From Clostridiales bacterium (lineage in GTDB: Bacteria > Bacillota > Clostridia > Oscillospirales > Acutalibacteraceae): a stretch of 19,871 nucleotides of DNA. The position numbers and the translations under genes were made by a program. Every line of letters begins with the position of its first letter. Position 1 is the first letter of the stretch. Positions 1 through 8,404 of the stretch are shown one piece after another. The notes beneath the pieces were generated by a model. The model did no database searches. It was not told the origin of the DNA and saw only the letters and a list, made by a program, of their open reading frames with translations. Location of the stretch: assembly GCA_020860025.1 (NCBI GenBank), contig JAJBVC010000071.1, positions 1 through 19,871 of the forward strand, written 5' to 3'.

Positions 1-30
1 GACAGGAAATAAAACAAATTTTATGATATT

Positions 31-1140
31 TTACTTCTTAAAGAAGTTAACGATTTCAGAAAAAGCATCGTCATCAGTCTGAGAAAAGTTAGTTGGTGCT
101 GATGTCTGAGCAGGAGAAATCGGCTGAGGAGGAGTAACCTCTTTATTAGCTGTTATTGATTTAATAGGAGCACCCGGTACATTATCGCCGAAACGAGTGG
201 CAATAACTGTAATAACCATTTCGTCCTCAAGTTCTTCATCGAAGTTTGCGCCCCAAATAATCTCACAATCAGGATGAACGGCACCACTTACAATTGTTGA
301 TGCAGCATCAATTTCTTCAAGTCCAATATCTGTTGAAGCAGTAATGTTAATAAGTATACCACGAGCGCCATCAATTGATGTATTAAGAAGAGGAGAAGAA
401 ATGGCTTGCTGAGCTGCAACTTCAGCCTTATCTTTGCCCTTTGCTCTGCCAACGCCCATATGTGCGTAGCCTGAATCTTTCATAATTTCTGTTACATCGG
501 CAAAGTCACAGTTAACAAGTCCTGTAGCATTTACAAGGTCTGATACAGACTGAACACCTTGACGAAGAACATCATTAGCAATTTCAAAAGCGTTAAGAAG
601 CGTAATTTTTTCCTGTGTAACATACTTAAGATTCTCATTAGGAATAACCATAATTGAATCTACATACTGAGCAAGTTCTTTAATTCCCTCTTGAGCCTGT
701 GCCATTCTGCGGCTGCCTTCAAATGCGAAAGGCGTTGTAACAACGGCAACAGTAAGAATACCAAGATCCTTTGCAATCTTTGCAACAACCGGAGCGGCAC
801 CTGTTCCTGTTCCGCCGCCCATACCTGCTGTAATAAATATCATTTCTGCGCCGGTAAGTATATCTGTTATAGCCTCACGGCTTTCCTCTGCGGCACGTGA
901 ACCGAGTTCGGGTTTGGCGCCTGTTCCACGACCCTTTGTTGCTTTTTCGCCGATTAAAATTTTATGTGTAGCTGTTGATTTTGAAAGAGCCGGCTTATCA
1001 GAGTTAATTGCAACGAATTCAACGTCCTGAATATTACAATGTACCATTCGGTTGACAGCATTACCTCCGCCACCGCCTACGCCGATAACTTTTATCTGTA
1101 CTACTCTTGAATCATCGGTATCAATTTCATAACGTCCCAT
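31..1140 (-). CDS. ftsZ: Cell division GTPase FtsZ
   Basis: Tubulin-like GTPase that polymerises at mid-cell and recruits the divisome. The 369-residue product has the glycine-rich nucleotide loop near residues 20-26 (GVGGGGG), the tubulin signature GGGTGTG at 108-114, and the T7 synergy loop NCDFADV at 210-216, whose D212 should activate GTP hydrolysis on the neighbouring subunit. Most FtsZ proteins have Leu where this one has Cys211. After the globular part (to about 325) comes a short Pro/Thr/Gln-rich linker and a C-terminal tail ending FSEIVNFFKK, which departs from the usual IPxFLR-type peptide bound by FtsA, SepF or ZipA. The start follows a strong GAAGGAG site. It is the last gene of the dcw cluster in this window and has its own promoter in the 204-base gap behind ftsQ. 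No ftsA is next to it. Family assignment is certain. Confidence 0.98.
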   Translation of the reverse strand: MGRYEIDTDDSRVVQIKVIGVGGGGGNAVNRMVHCNIQDVEFVAINSDKPALSKSTATHKILIGEKATKGRGTGAKPELGSRAAEESREAITDILTGAEMIFITAGMGGGTGTGAAPVVAKIAKDLGILTVAVVTTPFAFEGSRRMAQAQEGIKELAQYVDSIMVIPNENLKYVTQEKITLLNAFEIANDVLRQGVQSVSDLVNATGLVNCDFADVTEIMKDSGYAHMGVGRAKGKDKAEVAAQQAISSPLLNTSIDGARGILINITASTDIGLEEIDAASTIVSGAVHPDCEIIWGANFDEELEDEMVITVIATRFGDNVPGAPIKSITANKEVTPPQPISPAQTSAPTNFSQTDDDAFSEIVNFFKK

Positions 1141-1191
1141 ATTCTATCTCCTTCTGTTATTTTTTTACTTCCTTACGGATGTTACTTTATT

Positions 1192-1220
1192 ATTGTAACA
1201 ATGTTGTAACCTTTTTGCAA
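1192..1220 (-). promoter_or_regulatory. Sigma-A-type promoter for ftsZ
   Basis: On the minus strand a TTGCAA -35 box (1215-1220) and a TACAAT -10 box (1192-1197) are separated by exactly 17 bases, about 50 bases ahead of the ftsZ start codon. The sequence TTGTAAC occurs twice on the plus strand (1193-1199 and 1204-1210), 11 bases apart, inside the promoter, and could be an operator. A weaker second candidate, TTGTGA-N18-CATAAT, lies further upstream at 1289-1318. It means ftsZ can be transcribed apart from the upstream dcw genes. The promoter is predicted from sequence only. Confidence 0.6.
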
Positions 1221-1332
1221 CACTTTTTTTGAATATTTGACACCGTGTTTGATAATTTTTTATAGAAAATTTTCGATTGAATTTGTTGATTATGCACAAA
1301 ATCACATTTATATCACAATTTTTGACAAGTAT

Positions 1333-1364
1333 TTTACTTTACGTCTAATCCTCTGTAAAGTAAA
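1333..1364 (-). other. AT-rich inverted repeat spanning the ftsQ stop codon
   Basis: Perfect 10-base arms (TTTACTTTAC at 1333-1342 and GTAAAGTAAA at 1355-1364) flank a 12-base loop containing the ftsQ TAG stop. In the transcript this is a weak A/U-rich hairpin with no U-run after it, so it is a poor intrinsic terminator. It may slow RNA decay from the 3' end or do nothing. Confidence 0.3.
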
Positions 1365-2307
1365 CTGACTTGCCACTGCTTACGGTCATTACACCTGTTG
1401 CATTTGGATTTGATTCATTTAATTGTTCGCAAGCAGCTAAAGCCTTGTAGATTTTACTTTCGACATCATCGCACGTGCCAAGCTTAAATTCAATTCTGTC
1501 ATCGTATACAACGTAATTATCACTAATATTGTTTGAATATATAGCCGTTATCTCTGTAAAATTATTTTCTTTAATAATTTCGGCAAGTTCTTTTAAACAT
1601 TCCCCTATTTTTTCATCTTCAAATACAATTGTTTGACCGTCGGTTGCGGTTTTTACAGATGAATTTTTTATACTTATGCTTTCATCCGCCTTTTCATTTG
1701 TTGTTTGAAGTACTTTAAAATTATCATCAAGTAAAATATACGTTTCATCATCCTGTTCAACGCAGTAAGCCGCTTTGCCGTCAGTCACGTTAATTTCAAT
1801 TGTTGCCGGTAATTTTCTTTTAATTTCGGCATTGTAAATATATGGCAAATTTTGTTCAAGGATTTCCTTGGCGGTTTTAGTATCGGCTAAAAAAAGATTT
1901 TCGCCAACATCTATCGTACACTGAGCTGTTACCTCATCGGCAGTATAAATCTCGCTGCCGTTTACTTCAATTTTGGAAATTGAGAAAAAGACGGTAAGCG
2001 AAAGAGTAACTCCTACGGCAATGACTACAACCGCAACGAAAAACCATATAAGGAACTTGCGAAGCGTACGTCTTTTCTTTCTCTTTTTAGTTTCACGCTG
2101 TCGTTTTTCAGCCTTTGTTAAACTGCTATTTTGGTTAGTGCCGTTTTTAGTATCCTGCCGACGCTCGTATAAATCATTTGCTTTTTTCTGTGTTTCCCTA
2201 TAAATTTTCGGCGGTTCCAAACCAAGATCGCTGAGCTGATTATCTAACGATTCTTGTTTTAAGTTGGTATTAACTTTTTTGTCATTCTTTTTCTTAGTCT
2301 TTTTCAT
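1345..2307 (-). CDS. ftsQ: Divisome protein FtsQ/DivIB
   Basis: Bitopic membrane protein of the FtsQ-FtsL-FtsB (DivIB-FtsL-DivIC) complex that activates septal peptidoglycan synthesis. I place the start at the ATG at 2305-2307 (320 residues, beginning MKKTKKK), because AGAGG lies 7 bases ahead of it. An in-frame ATG at 2376 would add 23 residues, lies deep inside murA and has no comparable site. From this start: a very basic, Lys/Arg-rich cytoplasmic tail (1-83), one transmembrane segment (about 85-108), then an extracellular POTRA domain starting FSISKIEVNG (about 108-178) and a beta domain to the end. It overlaps the end of murA by 14 bases, which suggests translational coupling. The protein diverges fast, so the call rests on architecture and position between murA and ftsZ. 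Confidence 0.9.
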   Translation of the reverse strand: MKKTKKKNDKKVNTNLKQESLDNQLSDLGLEPPKIYRETQKKANDLYERRQDTKNGTNQNSSLTKAEKRQRETKKRKKRRTLRKFLIWFFVAVVVIAVGVTLSLTVFFSISKIEVNGSEIYTADEVTAQCTIDVGENLFLADTKTAKEILEQNLPYIYNAEIKRKLPATIEINVTDGKAAYCVEQDDETYILLDDNFKVLQTTNEKADESISIKNSSVKTATDGQTIVFEDEKIGECLKELAEIIKENNFTEITAIYSNNISDNYVVYDDRIEFKLGTCDDVESKIYKALAACEQLNESNPNATGVMTVSSGKSVYFTED

Positions 2308-3559
2308 TATAAATCCTCTTAACAGCACCTCCGAGGGAGGATAAAGCAAGTTCAAGATTTTCATAACCACGGTCAATATGATTAACGTAGTTTACGGTTG
2401 ATTCACCTTCGGCGGCGAGTGCTGCGACTACCAATGCCGCACCGCCTCGCAAATCGGTTGCATTCACATTTGCCGAATGAAGTTTTTTTACACCGTTTAT
2501 AACGGCAAGCTGTTCGTTAATATCAATATCAGCACCAAAGCGTCTTAATTCACTGACATATCTGAAACGATTTTCAAATACAGTTTCTTTAATAACAGAC
2601 GTGCCTTTGGCAACAGAAAGTGCTGCAACAATCGGCGACTGCGAATCGGTAGGAAATCCCGGATAAGGCATTGTTTTAATTGACCTTACACGTTTTAAAT
2701 GCTTGGGTGCGCATATTTTAAGTATATTGCCGCTGAGATACAGCTTGCACCCCATTTCATTAAAAGCAGGAAAAATCGGCGATAAATGAGTTGGTAGAAC
2801 ATCCTCAATAACTATTTCGCCGCCTGTAATCGCACAGGCGCTCATATATGTTGAGGCAAGAATTCGATCGGGAATTATTGTATATTCGCAGGGAGTTAAC
2901 CGTTCCACTCCTTCAATTTCAATAGTAGTTTCGCCTGCGCCGAAAATTCTTGCTCCGCAATTATTTAAAAATCCCGCTAAATCGCTTATTTCAGGCTCTC
3001 TTGCAGGATTTATTATCGTCGTTCTGCCCTTTGAGACTGCTGCGGCAATAATAATATTTTCGGTTGCGCCGACACTCGGTATAGGCAAAATAATTTTTCC
3101 GCCAATTATTTTCTGAGCACAACATTCAATAGACGAGCCGTTTTCATTTATAACAGCACCAAGACTTTTGAGCGCTTTTAAATGCAAATCAACGGGACGA
3201 GCTCCTATATCGCATCCGCCGGGAAAATAAATCGAAGCGCACGTTGCTCTTGACATTAAAGCACCGAGAAAAATTATTGATGAACGCATTGAACGCATAG
3301 CCTGTTCGTCGATAGACGAGGAGTTCACTGTTGTAGCGTCAACCGTTATTGTGCTGCCCGAGCGTGCTACCTTACATCCGAGACTTTCCAAAATCTTAAC
3401 GGTTTCATTAACATCGGATAAATCGGGGCAATTATGTATTACGCTTACACCATGTATTAAAATCGTTGAAGCTAAAATCGGCAGTGCTGAATTTTTTGCA
3501 CCGTGGAGTCTGATATAACCGTTTAAACTTTTTTGCCCTTCTATAATAAAACTATCCAT
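2294..3559 (-). CDS. murA: UDP-N-acetylglucosamine 1-carboxyvinyltransferase MurA
   Basis: Cytoplasmic enzyme for the first committed step of peptidoglycan synthesis, transferring enolpyruvate from PEP to UDP-GlcNAc. The 421-residue length is normal. The substrate-binding pair K22-N23 sits in GAKNSALP. The active-site loop is PGGCDIGARP at 113-122 with catalytic Cys116, so the enzyme should be of the fosfomycin-sensitive Cys type rather than the resistant Asp type. C-terminal elements such as GFPTDSQ and LRGGAALVVAAL are typical of the inside-out alpha/beta barrel. The ATG follows AGAGGTGATTTA, an effective ribosome binding site that is almost wholly inside a predicted hairpin at 3561-3601. 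murG lies 53 bases upstream; ftsQ overlaps the end. Firmicutes often carry two MurA copies; whether there is another cannot be seen here. Confidence 0.97.
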   Translation of the reverse strand: MDSFIIEGQKSLNGYIRLHGAKNSALPILASTILIHGVSVIHNCPDLSDVNETVKILESLGCKVARSGSTITVDATTVNSSSIDEQAMRSMRSSIIFLGALMSRATCASIYFPGGCDIGARPVDLHLKALKSLGAVINENGSSIECCAQKIIGGKIILPIPSVGATENIIIAAAVSKGRTTIINPAREPEISDLAGFLNNCGARIFGAGETTIEIEGVERLTPCEYTIIPDRILASTYMSACAITGGEIVIEDVLPTHLSPIFPAFNEMGCKLYLSGNILKICAPKHLKRVRSIKTMPYPGFPTDSQSPIVAALSVAKGTSVIKETVFENRFRYVSELRRFGADIDINEQLAVINGVKKLHSANVNATDLRGGAALVVAALAAEGESTVNYVNHIDRGYENLELALSSLGGAVKRIYNEKD

Positions 3560-3560
3560 T

Positions 3561-3601
3561 AAATCACCTCTGCAAAATATACTATGCAGAGTTTGTGATT
3601 T
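3561..3601 (-). promoter_or_regulatory. Hairpin sequestering the murA ribosome binding site
   Basis: In the transcript, AAATCAC-AAA-CTCTGCA pairs with TGCAGAG-GTGATTT across a 10-base loop: two perfect 7-bp helices separated by a 3-base bulge. The 3' arm contains the murA Shine-Dalgarno sequence (AGAGGTG) and ends one base before the ATG. No U-run follows, so it does not look like a terminator. The fold would lower murA translation until opened by ribosomes arriving from murG, a protein, a ligand or temperature. Pairing is seen directly; the regulatory role is inferred. Confidence 0.6.
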
Positions 3602-3612
3602 GGTTATTTTTG

Positions 3613-4731
3613 CTATTTTGCAAGAGATAAAATTATATCGGAAATGCGCTGAGTCGCATCAAGAATTGCCATTGATTTTGCATTTTTTTCTATAGCTTTA
3701 AGATTTTCGCTGTCGCTTAAAAGTGCGTCGATTTTATCAGAAAGAGCATCTGAGGTTAAATCTTTTTCCTCTATAATGCTTCCTGCGTTTCTGTTGACAA
3801 GCGCCATTGCATTATGAAACTGATGATTTTCAGCAACATACGGTGATGGTATAAGAACCGACGCTTTTCCCATAGCTTCAATTTCCGAAAGCGATGAAGC
3901 TCCCGCTCTGCCGATAACAAGATCGGCTGCCGCCATACAAATATCCATATTGTCTATGTACTGTCTAACTTCTACGGTTCCCTTTTTGCCGTCAACAAAA
4001 CCGGCATCTTCAAATTTTTTAAGATAATCGCCACCATTAGTTCCAACGGAATGAATATGGTAATATTTGCCAGTTTCGGCACTGTTTAGAAGGATGTCAT
4101 ACATAGCGTCGTTAAGCGGTTTTGCTCCGAGAGAACCGCCGAATGAAAGAACAAGATATTTATCATCGGGTATTCCGAGCTGCGCTCTTGAAATATCACG
4201 GTCGGCTTTTAAAAGTTCTCCTCTAACGGGAAGTCCGGTAACTGTAACAGGATTTTTTGAATCGAGATGCTTTGCCGCATCCTCAACGGTAAGCATTACC
4301 CTGTCAACTTCTTTTGCAAGCGTTTTATTTGTAATTCCCGGATAAGCGTTTTGCTCATGAATACAAGTCGGTATTCCCATTTTAACAGCAGTTTGCAAAA
4401 CGGGGCCCGACACGTATCCGCCAAAGCCAACGGCTACATCCGGCTTAAATTCACTGATTATTTTTTTACAGGCACTTCGTGATTTTATTAAAAGACCGAC
4501 TGTCTTTACATTATGTGCAAGTGCATTTGGCGAAAAAGAACGGCGAAAGCCGGCAATCTCAATAGTTTTAAAATCAAAGCCCGCTGACGGAACAAGACGT
4601 GATTCCATATGGTCGCTCGTTCCGACAAATAGAATTTCGGCTTCTTTATTGTTTTCTCTTATATAAGAAGCGACCGCAAGAGCAGGATTGATATGACCGG
4701 CAGTTCCGCCTGTGGCAAATAATATTTTCAT
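3613..4731 (-). CDS. murG: Lipid I N-acetylglucosaminyltransferase MurG
   Basis: Peripheral membrane GT28 glycosyltransferase adding GlcNAc from UDP-GlcNAc to lipid I to make lipid II on the inner face of the membrane. The 372-residue protein has the N-terminal glycine-rich loop GGTAGHINPAL (8-18) with catalytic His13, acceptor-domain motifs GFGGYVSGP and HEQNAYPG, and the C-terminal donor-site segment GRAGASSLSEIEAMG followed by PYVAENHQ. The usual first loop is GGTGGH; here one Gly is Ala, a common variant. The start is 9 bases after the ftsW stop, with a TAGGAC site overlapping that stop, so the two genes are translated as neighbours on one message. Confidence 0.97.
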   Translation of the reverse strand: MKILFATGGTAGHINPALAVASYIRENNKEAEILFVGTSDHMESRLVPSAGFDFKTIEIAGFRRSFSPNALAHNVKTVGLLIKSRSACKKIISEFKPDVAVGFGGYVSGPVLQTAVKMGIPTCIHEQNAYPGITNKTLAKEVDRVMLTVEDAAKHLDSKNPVTVTGLPVRGELLKADRDISRAQLGIPDDKYLVLSFGGSLGAKPLNDAMYDILLNSAETGKYYHIHSVGTNGGDYLKKFEDAGFVDGKKGTVEVRQYIDNMDICMAAADLVIGRAGASSLSEIEAMGKASVLIPSPYVAENHQFHNAMALVNRNAGSIIEEKDLTSDALSDKIDALLSDSENLKAIEKNAKSMAILDATQRISDIILSLAK

Positions 4732-4740
4732 TTAACAGTC

Positions 4741-5958
4741 CTAAACCTTTCGCTGATTTGTTTTTCGTGATACTGACAAAACTACTCCGATTTGGAAAAG
4801 AAGCATAAGCATAGCCGTTCCGCCGTAGGAGAAAAACGGAAGTGCAATACCTGTATTCGGCAGCGTATCTGTAACTACCATAATATTAAACGCAACCTGA
4901 ATACCAATTTGAGAAACAATACCGATAATAAGTAATGAACCGAATTTGTCCGTGCATCTTGCTGCTATGATAAATCCTCTTATAACGAGCGCACCAAATA
5001 AAACGATTATAAGAGCAGCACCGAAAAATCCAAGTTCCTCACATACTATTGAGAATATAAAGTCGTTTTGAGGTTCCGAAACATAAAGATACTTTTGTTT
5101 TGAATTGCCGAGACCTACTCCGAAAAGTCCTCCCGAACCGATTGCATAAAGCGAGTTATTTGTCTGCCATCTTGCTCCCTGTGGGTCGTAATCCTTATCA
5201 AGCCATGCCTTTATACGAGTACCGGCATAGTTTTCAAGCAGGTCGGGAAACATAATTACAATAAATACAACGAGAACGAGAACTCCTGCGCCAAACGCAA
5301 AAAGTTTCCAGTTACTTCCGCCCGCAAACATAAGCGTTGCACCGATTAAAAACATCAGAATCGTACAGGACATATGATGTTCCAAATATATTAGTCCGCA
5401 AAAAATTGCAATTATTCCCAAAGGGAAAAGTATTCCGTATTTAAACGTACGCATTTGTCCGTAATATTTACTTATATAAACCGCAAACGTAAGAATAATT
5501 GTAAATTTTGCAAGGTCTGAAGGCTGAAACGTCAAACCACCGAAAAGCGGAATCCAGCGTTTAAAATCACTGCCCTCAGATGAGTTACTTACAGTTGTGT
5601 GGTAAAACAAAACAACTACAAGGCTGACAAGCGTAATTACAAGAAGAGGCTTAAATACAATTCTTAGCAGTTTATAGTTAATTTTTGACATTGCAAACAT
5701 TACAATAAGCCCCAAAACCGCAAAAATAAGTTGTCTTGAAAAATAGTAATATGAATTACCCGTATAATAGTATGCATACGGATATGACGCTGAAAAAAGC
5801 ATTACAAGTCCTATTGCAAGAAGCGCAATAGTTAATGCAAGAAAAGGAATATCAACACTTCCGACTATAAAAATATCACTTTTATTAAGTCCGAGTTTTC
5901 GCTTTGAAGCAGGAATACTTTTACTTTCAGAATCCGACGGTAAACTATCCTGTGGCAT
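4741..5958 (-). CDS. ftsW: SEDS peptidoglycan glycosyltransferase FtsW/SpoVE
   Basis: Polytopic SEDS-family polymerase that makes septal glycan strands from lipid II with its cognate class B PBP. The 405-residue protein has a 30-residue hydrophilic N-terminus and about ten membrane segments. Family motifs are visible: FKRWI..G..FQPSDLAK (132-151), the large extracellular loop with SEPQNDFIFS (294-303) holding the presumed catalytic Asp299, and the C-terminal NTGIALPFFSYGG (368-380). It starts after AAAGGAGTGTCATA, 40 bases from mraY. The place in the dcw cluster fits FtsW or the sporulation paralogue SpoVE. The sequence alone does not separate them, though presence of the other division genes favours the vegetative role. 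Confidence 0.93.
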   Translation of the reverse strand: MPQDSLPSDSESKSIPASKRKLGLNKSDIFIVGSVDIPFLALTIALLAIGLVMLFSASYPYAYYYTGNSYYYFSRQLIFAVLGLIVMFAMSKINYKLLRIVFKPLLVITLVSLVVVLFYHTTVSNSSEGSDFKRWIPLFGGLTFQPSDLAKFTIILTFAVYISKYYGQMRTFKYGILFPLGIIAIFCGLIYLEHHMSCTILMFLIGATLMFAGGSNWKLFAFGAGVLVLVVFIVIMFPDLLENYAGTRIKAWLDKDYDPQGARWQTNNSLYAIGSGGLFGVGLGNSKQKYLYVSEPQNDFIFSIVCEELGFFGAALIIVLFGALVIRGFIIAARCTDKFGSLLIIGIVSQIGIQVAFNIMVVTDTLPNTGIALPFFSYGGTAMLMLLFQIGVVLSVSRKTNQRKV

Positions 5959-5998
5959 TATGACACTCCTTTCGTAATTTTTTAATTAGTTTTATTTT

Positions 5999-7048
5999 TT
6001 ATTGCTTTTGTCCGAAATACATAAGAAGCACGCCTATTACGCATCCTATGGCATTCACGAGTGAAAAAACAACGCAGATTTTCTTTTCTTTCCATCCGCA
6101 CATTTCAAAATGGTGATGTATCGGTGCCATTTTAAATACTCTTTTGCCGTGCGTTATTTTAAAATATCCGATTTGAATAATATCGCTCATCGTTTCGCAA
6201 ACATAAACAATACCTATCGGCAAAAGTATAAGCGGGCATTTACACAAAAATCCGAGTGCCACGACCATTCCGCCCAAAAAGAGAGAACCCGTGTCACCCA
6301 TAAATGTCTTTGCAGGATTCCAGTTCCAGCACAAAAATCCGAGCACACCGCCGAGCAATGCTCCTGCAAAAATTCCCATTCCGACGAAGCCTTGAATTAC
6401 ACAAAGTACAATAAAAGCAACAGCGACTGTTGATGTTACGGACGAGCAAAGCCCGTCGATGCCGTCTGTCAGATTTACAGAATTAACACAGCCATAAATA
6501 ATGAATATTGAAAGAACCCAAAATACAATAGCTGTAAATATATTTTTCTCAAAATTAACTGTTCCGATAAACGGAATATACCAGCTTGTGTTATGAGAAA
6601 TCCAAAGAGTCAGAACAAAGCCAAGCGTCATAATTAACTGACCTAATGTTTTCTGTTTTGCTGAAAGACCTTCGTTTCTTTTTAGCTTAATTTTAATATA
6701 ATCATCAAAAAAGCCAACTACTCCAAAACCGAGTGCAAGCACCAAGCCTGCAACAAGAAGTACATTTTCACGTCCTGTAAGGATTTCTGAATAGTCGCTT
6801 AACAAATTACCGCCTGTTAAATGAAAAGTCAAGGCAGTTACGGCAAATGAAATTATAATGCCGATAATGAACATCAGACCGCCCATATTAGGCGTACCTT
6901 GCTTTGATTTGTGCCAAGACGGGCCTATTTCAAGAATAGTTTGACCGAATTTCAGCTTTCTCAGCCACGGTATGATAATAAATCCGAGAGCTGCTGTTAT
7001 GCCGAAAGCTATTACCATGCTGATTATTATTGCTACTGTACTGTTCAT
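5999..7048 (-). CDS. mraY: Phospho-N-acetylmuramoyl-pentapeptide transferase MraY
   Basis: Integral membrane enzyme that transfers phospho-MurNAc-pentapeptide from UDP to undecaprenyl phosphate, forming lipid I. The 349-residue protein has about ten transmembrane segments. Catalytic and Mg-binding features are intact: GFFDDYIK with D115-D116, NLTDGIDGL with D195 and D198, FMGDTGSL with D252, and the cytoplasmic MAPIHHHFE with H311-H313. Its ATG directly follows the murF stop codon with no spacer (GGGGAAAATAAATG supplies a purine-rich site inside the end of murF), so translation is probably coupled. murD, which follows mraY in many dcw clusters, is absent; ftsW comes next. Confidence 0.97.
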   Translation of the reverse strand: MNSTVAIIISMVIAFGITAALGFIIIPWLRKLKFGQTILEIGPSWHKSKQGTPNMGGLMFIIGIIISFAVTALTFHLTGGNLLSDYSEILTGRENVLLVAGLVLALGFGVVGFFDDYIKIKLKRNEGLSAKQKTLGQLIMTLGFVLTLWISHNTSWYIPFIGTVNFEKNIFTAIVFWVLSIFIIYGCVNSVNLTDGIDGLCSSVTSTVAVAFIVLCVIQGFVGMGIFAGALLGGVLGFLCWNWNPAKTFMGDTGSLFLGGMVVALGFLCKCPLILLPIGIVYVCETMSDIIQIGYFKITHGKRVFKMAPIHHHFEMCGWKEKKICVVFSLVNAIGCVIGVLLMYFGQKQ

Positions 7049-8401
7049 TTATTTTCCCCACCTGTCATAAGCAATATGGATTACATCCTCAAGTTTCATA
7101 CCTCTTGACGCTTTGAATATAACAGCGTCGCCCGGTGATATTATACTGCAAAGCATATCGGCAAGTTCTTCTTTGGTTTCAAAATGATATGCATTTTTCA
7201 TTCCCTTTGCTCTTGCAGCACTTACAATATTTTGTGACATTTCTCCCGTTGTAAGAAGATAGTCGATTTTACTTTCAGCAACCTGCTCACCTATTTCGCT
7301 GTGAGCCTGCTTTGAATAATCGCCAAGCTCCAGCATATCGGAAAAAACGGCAATTTTTTTATTTGCATTCAGATTTGAAATTGTGGAAATAGCCGCTTTC
7401 ATCGAATCTGGACTTGCGTTATAACAGTCCTCAATAGATGTAATACCTGCGATATTCACGCTTTTTTGACGCATACCCTCAGGCACATATTTTGAAAGAG
7501 CATTGGCGCAAGCCTTGGAGTCAATATTAAGAAAATAACCTACGGCAAAAGCTGAAAGCGCATTATAAACATTGTGAATACCGACAGTCGGTATTTTTAT
7601 ATGCTCACATTTACCGTAATATTCTACCGAAAACTCAGTTTCTCCGTCCTTTTCGATAATGTCAAACGCTTTAAAATCGCCTTTTTCGATGCCGTAAAAG
7701 CAAATATTATAGTCGTCATTTTTAACGGTTTTCAGTAAATCATTGTCGCCGTTTAATATAAGCGTCGAGCCTTTTTCAAGGCCGTCAAGAAGTTCAAGCT
7801 TCGCCTGAAGTATACCGTTGCGTGAGCCAAGATTTTCTATATGCGAAACGCCTATATTTGTAATAAGTCCTATAGTTGGCTTTGCCGCTGTGGCAAGTCG
7901 GTGAATTTCGCCAAAATGGTTCATACCCATTTCAATAACGGCAGCCTGAGTAGTGCTGTCAATTCTGAAAAGCGTTTGCGGTAAGCCAATTTCATTATTT
8001 AGATTGCCGAGCGTTTTTATCGTTTTGTAGGCGGCACTGACAACAAGATATGTAAATTCCTTTGTCGTAGTCTTTCCCACAGAACCTGTCAAGCCGACAA
8101 TCGGAATTGAAAATTTCGAGCGGTAATATCCGCCGAGTGTCAGCAACGCTTTAGACGTATCCTCGACCTTAACATATGCACCGTTAATTTCAATATCTTC
8201 ATGAATCATAACTGCCACAGCACCTTTTTCGAGCGCTTCTTCGGCAAATTGATGAGCGTCAAACCGTTCGCCCTTTATACATACAAAAAGGCAACCTTTT
8301 GTAATCTTACGAGTGTCAATACAAACATCTGAAATTTCGCAGTCAATATTAAATGTACCATTACAAGCCTTGGCTATTTCGCTTAATTTTAAAACTTCCA
8401 T
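7049..8401 (-). CDS. murF: UDP-MurNAc-tripeptide--D-Ala-D-Ala ligase MurF
   Basis: Cytoplasmic Mur ligase adding D-Ala-D-Ala to UDP-MurNAc-tripeptide using ATP. The 450-residue protein shows the three-domain Mur ligase layout: N-terminal UDP-binding domain (1-95), central ATPase domain with P-loop GSVGKTTTK (106-114) and later EMGMNHFGEI and NIGVSHIENLGS, and a C-terminal domain with the YNASPDSMKAA motif characteristic of MurF (DxYNAxPxS-type) and FSDMLELGDYS. The start lies 3 bases after murE. No strong Shine-Dalgarno sequence is next to it (the nearest GAGG is over 20 bases away), so it may depend on ribosomes finishing murE. Confidence 0.96.
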   Translation of the reverse strand: MEVLKLSEIAKACNGTFNIDCEISDVCIDTRKITKGCLFVCIKGERFDAHQFAEEALEKGAVAVMIHEDIEINGAYVKVEDTSKALLTLGGYYRSKFSIPIVGLTGSVGKTTTKEFTYLVVSAAYKTIKTLGNLNNEIGLPQTLFRIDSTTQAAVIEMGMNHFGEIHRLATAAKPTIGLITNIGVSHIENLGSRNGILQAKLELLDGLEKGSTLILNGDNDLLKTVKNDDYNICFYGIEKGDFKAFDIIEKDGETEFSVEYYGKCEHIKIPTVGIHNVYNALSAFAVGYFLNIDSKACANALSKYVPEGMRQKSVNIAGITSIEDCYNASPDSMKAAISTISNLNANKKIAVFSDMLELGDYSKQAHSEIGEQVAESKIDYLLTTGEMSQNIVSAARAKGMKNAYHFETKEELADMLCSIISPGDAVIFKASRGMKLEDVIHIAYDRWGK

Positions 8402-8404
8402 ATC

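Noticed and set aside
1..30. Terminator after ftsZ
   Set aside because: Only 30 bases remain and no stem with a U-run is visible; the real end of the cluster is outside the window.
2308..2376. Longer ftsQ start at 2376 (23 extra residues)
   Set aside because: It lies far inside murA and lacks a ribosome binding site, whereas the ATG at 2307 has AGAGG at good spacing and begins a typical Lys-rich FtsQ tail.
5959..5998. Regulatory hairpin between mraY and ftsW
   Set aside because: Only a short A/T palindrome (TAATT-TTTT-AATTA) is present, too weak to stand out from base composition.
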